41,603 bases of DNA, taken from assembly GCA_947643285.1 (NCBI GenBank), contig CANRVK010000002.1:1-41603 (forward strand), written 5' to 3'. Shown piece by piece: positions 38,943-41,603 of this stretch. Within the stretch, counting starts at the first letter, position 1. Each line of letters begins with the position of its first letter. Source of the DNA: an uncultured Eubacteriaceae bacterium (GTDB taxonomy: Bacteria > Bacillota > Clostridia > Lachnospirales > Lachnospiraceae). The notes under the pieces are model-generated. The model saw only the letters and a program-made list of their open reading frames with translations, made no database searches and had not been told where the DNA came from. A program made the position numbers and the translations under genes.

Positions 38943-40424
38943 TTATCCTAATAGTCCTGCTAATGCAGATGTACTAGATTGTAACTCTGATAATGCTTTT
39001 TCCATCGCTGTAAACTTAGAATACCAATATTCTTCCTGCTGACTCACATAATCCTCCCATTTATCAATCTTTTTTTCATAGTCTTTCTGTTCATCTTGTA
39101 ATTGTTTATCATTATAAACTTTAAAAGCACTGCTTAAGGTAGTAGAACTCATCTTTTTCGTTAAATCATCATAAACATTTGTAACTAATGTACTAAAAAA
39201 TGTAAAAACTGTATCTGGATCAGAAGCTATCATAGATTTTAACTTATCATCATTACCAGAAGAAACTGCATCTTCACTATCTCCGTCAATATGATACATC
39301 CCTTTCTTATTATCTCCAGAAGAGAAATAACTAGCTGTATTGATACCAAAACTAGATAGTGTATAGTTCTTTCCATTAATTTCAACAGAAGATTGCATTG
39401 CTGTTTTCATCCCACTAATTACACTGCTTAAATTACTATCTCTTCTTAATAGAGAATCCTTAATCTTCTTCTCCCACTTCTCTACTTCCTCATCTGACAT
39501 AGCCTCTTTTTCTTCACTAGTCAAAGGCTCATAACCTTTTGCAGTTTTAGCATTATATAAAGTATCCATTTCTTTAATCAAATCATTATACTCTTTTAAA
39601 AATCCTTTAATTGTATCATAAACTGCATCTACATCTATATCCGTTGTTAATGTAAGCTGTTCATTTTTTTCCTTTTCCGTTACAGCATTTACAGAAATAG
39701 TGAGACCATTAATTGAGAAATTGTTTGTCGATGAATAAAAGTCTGCGCCATTTAATATAATATGAGCATCCTCACCTTCAATCTTTTTTCCATTCTTTAA
39801 ACCTAATTTATTTAATGCAATATCTCCACTTCCTGTTGCACTTAATGTGAAATTTTCCTTTGCACCAGATTCTTTAGAACTAATGAAGAAACGCTGATTA
39901 CTTTCGTCAAAATTTACATTAACACCTGTTTCTCTTAATTTTCCTACTAAATCACTTACGGTCATATCTGCTGTCAGTTCAATATCAGTCGCTTTTTCCC
40001 CTTTTGTCAAGGTAATTTTACTATCTTCTATTATTCCTAGTTCACCTAATTTAGTATTTTTTGTCACTTTCCCTCTTGCTTCTAACTCTTCTCCTGTTAA
40101 ATAACCAGACGTAGCAAGTTTTTCTATTTCTAATGTCTGTGTTCCTGTTACTGCACCTGATTGAGCGACAACACTAGCTTTTGTAGCATCTGAAACAATC
40201 ATCTTCTTTTTGTTATATGCACCAGCCATACGCAGATTGCTTAATGTTGAAGAATATAATTTATATATTTTTGAGTTAAGATCTTGCCATGCTTCCTGTT
40301 TCCACTCTATTTTAGTTTTTGCTTTTTCATATTTCTGTGTTTTTATACGATAGCTAGAAACTAGCTCTTTTACCATAGCATCTGTATCCATACCTGAAAC
40401 CATACCAGATAGTCTTATTGCCAT
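38943..40424 (-). CDS. fliD: Flagellar filament capping protein FliD
   Basis: IRLSGMVSGMDTDAMVKELVSSYRIKTQKYEKAKTKIEWKQEAWQDLNSKIY; C-terminal FliD domain. Confidence 0.97.
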   Translation of the reverse strand: MAIRLSGMVSGMDTDAMVKELVSSYRIKTQKYEKAKTKIEWKQEAWQDLNSKIYKLYSSTLSNLRMAGAYNKKKMIVSDATKASVVAQSGAVTGTQTLEIEKLATSGYLTGEELEARGKVTKNTKLGELGIIEDSKITLTKGEKATDIELTADMTVSDLVGKLRETGVNVNFDESNQRFFISSKESGAKENFTLSATGSGDIALNKLGLKNGKKIEGEDAHIILNGADFYSSTNNFSINGLTISVNAVTEKEKNEQLTLTTDIDVDAVYDTIKGFLKEYNDLIKEMDTLYNAKTAKGYEPLTSEEKEAMSDEEVEKWEKKIKDSLLRRDSNLSSVISGMKTAMQSSVEINGKNYTLSSFGINTASYFSSGDNKKGMYHIDGDSEDAVSSGNDDKLKSMIASDPDTVFTFFSTLVTNVYDDLTKKMSSTTLSSAFKVYNDKQLQDEQKDYEKKIDKWEDYVSQQEEYWYSKFTAMEKALSELQSSTSALAGLLG

Positions 40425-40459
40425 ATGACATTCCTCCTTTTAAAATTGCTTTATTTTTT

Positions 40460-40486
40460 ATATCGGTTTCTTCTAAAAATACTTTA
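40460..40486 (-). promoter_or_regulatory. Sigma28/sigmaD-type promoter of fliD
   Basis: Minus strand TAAA-N15-ACCGATAT. Confidence 0.85.
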
Positions 40487-40591
40487 TAAGTTTCTGAGTT
40501 TTTATTATTTAAAAGTAAAACTTTTTGAAATATATATCCCTTCTTTTCATAAAAATTTTTTCTAAAGATGATATACTTTTATGATTAATTG

Positions 40592-40599
40592 GTCGATAT
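40592..40599 (+). promoter_or_regulatory. Possible sigma28-like -10 element upstream of fliW
   Basis: GTCGATAT; no good TAAA at the expected spacing. Confidence 0.3.
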
Positions 40600-40659
40600 A
40601 TAATTTATTATAAAAAATATTTTGAAAACTATAGTCAAAACATATTTGGAGGAAAAATA

Positions 40660-41130
40660 ATGAAATTAAACACAAAACTATTTGGCAAAATAGAAGTCGA
40701 TGAAACACGAATTATTCATTTTGAAGATGGGATTATAGGTTTTCCTGATATGAAACGCTTTCTTTTAATTCATGATGAAGAATCTGATAATCATTTCATC
40801 AGTTGGTTACAATCTATAGAAGAACCTACTTATGCCCTTCCTATTATCTGTCCATTAGATGTTTTAGAAGATTATAAACCATCTATTCAAAATGAATTGC
40901 TATCTAGCATTGAACCTTATAAAATAGAAGACTTGGCTCTCTTCACCAGTATTCGAGTTCCAAGTAATATAGAAGAAATGACGAGTAACTTTCGAGCTCC
41001 CTTTATTATTAATTCAGAAACTCAGAAAGCCTGTCAAATTATTATTGAAGATGACAGATATCTTGTTCGTTTTCCTATTTACGAAATATTAAAAGAGAAA
41101 AAAGAAAACCATACCAAGGAGGGTGAATAG
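40660..41130 (+). CDS. fliW: Flagellar assembly factor FliW
   Basis: FGKIEVDETRIIHFEDGIIGFPDMKRFLLIHDEE; SD ggagga upstream. Confidence 0.97.
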   Translation: MKLNTKLFGKIEVDETRIIHFEDGIIGFPDMKRFLLIHDEESDNHFISWLQSIEEPTYALPIICPLDVLEDYKPSIQNELLSSIEPYKIEDLALFTSIRVPSNIEEMTSNFRAPFIINSETQKACQIIIEDDRYLVRFPIYEILKEKKENHTKEGE

Positions 41131-41131
41131 A

Positions 41132-41347
41132 TTGTTAGCATTATCAAGAAAAAAAGGAGAATCTATCATTATTAATAACAACATTGAATTAACAATACTT
41201 GAAATCAAAGGAGATCAAATAAAGCTAGGAATTGATGCTCCAAAATCTATTCCCATCTATCGAAAAGAAATATATGGTCAAATTCAACAAGAAAATCAAA
41301 TTTCAGCAGGTACAGATGACCTAAATAAGATATTAAAAGATCTATAA
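41132..41347 (+). CDS. csrA: Carbon storage regulator CsrA (ORF track start 41123; TTG at 41132 preferred)
   Basis: (M)LALSRKKGESIIINNNIELTILEIKGDQIKLGIDAPKSIPIYRKEIY; SD aaggaggg at 41116-41123. Confidence 0.95.
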   Translation: MLALSRKKGESIIINNNIELTILEIKGDQIKLGIDAPKSIPIYRKEIYGQIQQENQISAGTDDLNKILKDL

Positions 41348-41356
41348 TTTTATGAT

Positions 41357-41445
41357 TGTTATATTGAATATTTTCTCAATCATTATATATAACATAATTT
41401 TTCTAATTATATTACTAACTAATAGATAAAATATTCAATATAACA
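41357..41445. terminator. Long inverted repeat downstream of csrA, probable bidirectional terminator
   Basis: tgttatattgaatatttt / aaaatattcaatataaca, perfect 18-bp arms. Confidence 0.55.
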
Positions 41446-41603
41446 TTTTATTTATATAAATTTTTTACTAATTTATAAATGGTTTTTCAAACATCATAAA
41501 ATCTCTATTATCTAATCTTTTATATACTTCTTTGCCACTTCGTCTGTAAATTCTTTATTCCTAGTATATCGATATTCTTTTGTTCTATCTTGTGGTATTC
41601 CTT

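Overview
AT-rich window, probably from a motile low-GC Clostridia (Lachnospirales-like is my guess; taxonomy not proven). The right end is a late flagellar locus: fliD-fliS-flagellin on the minus strand, with fliW-csrA divergent. Downstream of flagellin are two small unknown proteins around a Maf/DUF115 flagellin glycosyltransferase, followed by a large minus-strand glycan island (~9.8-34 kb). The island has two modules. The first is a legionaminic-acid-type nonulosonate set (LegB, LegC, PtmE-like, LegF, methyltransferase, DegT-like, FemAB/GNAT-like, NeuB/LegI, NeuC/LegG). The second is a less familiar heptose-like set (GmhA-type SIS isomerase, CgeB-like glycosyltransferase, two paralogous radical SAM/SPASM proteins, split transketolase, methyltransferase, an HldE-like fusion with inverted domain order, SDR epimerase, more methyltransferases, RmlD-like reductase). 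The left end has a VanZ/RDD protein, an EndoQ(PHP)-UvrD helicase fusion with two candidate beta-clamp motifs, a SEC-C protein and an alpha/beta hydrolase lipoprotein. Main unexplained structure: a ~160-bp intergenic repeat (five copies) whose outer stem and apical hairpin differ between copies but stay self-complementary. Also notable: a sigma28-like promoter plus an unlisted 38-aa leader ORF heading the leg operon, a textbook CsrA-type hairpin in the flagellin leader, and a one-base frameshift in a methyltransferase gene.
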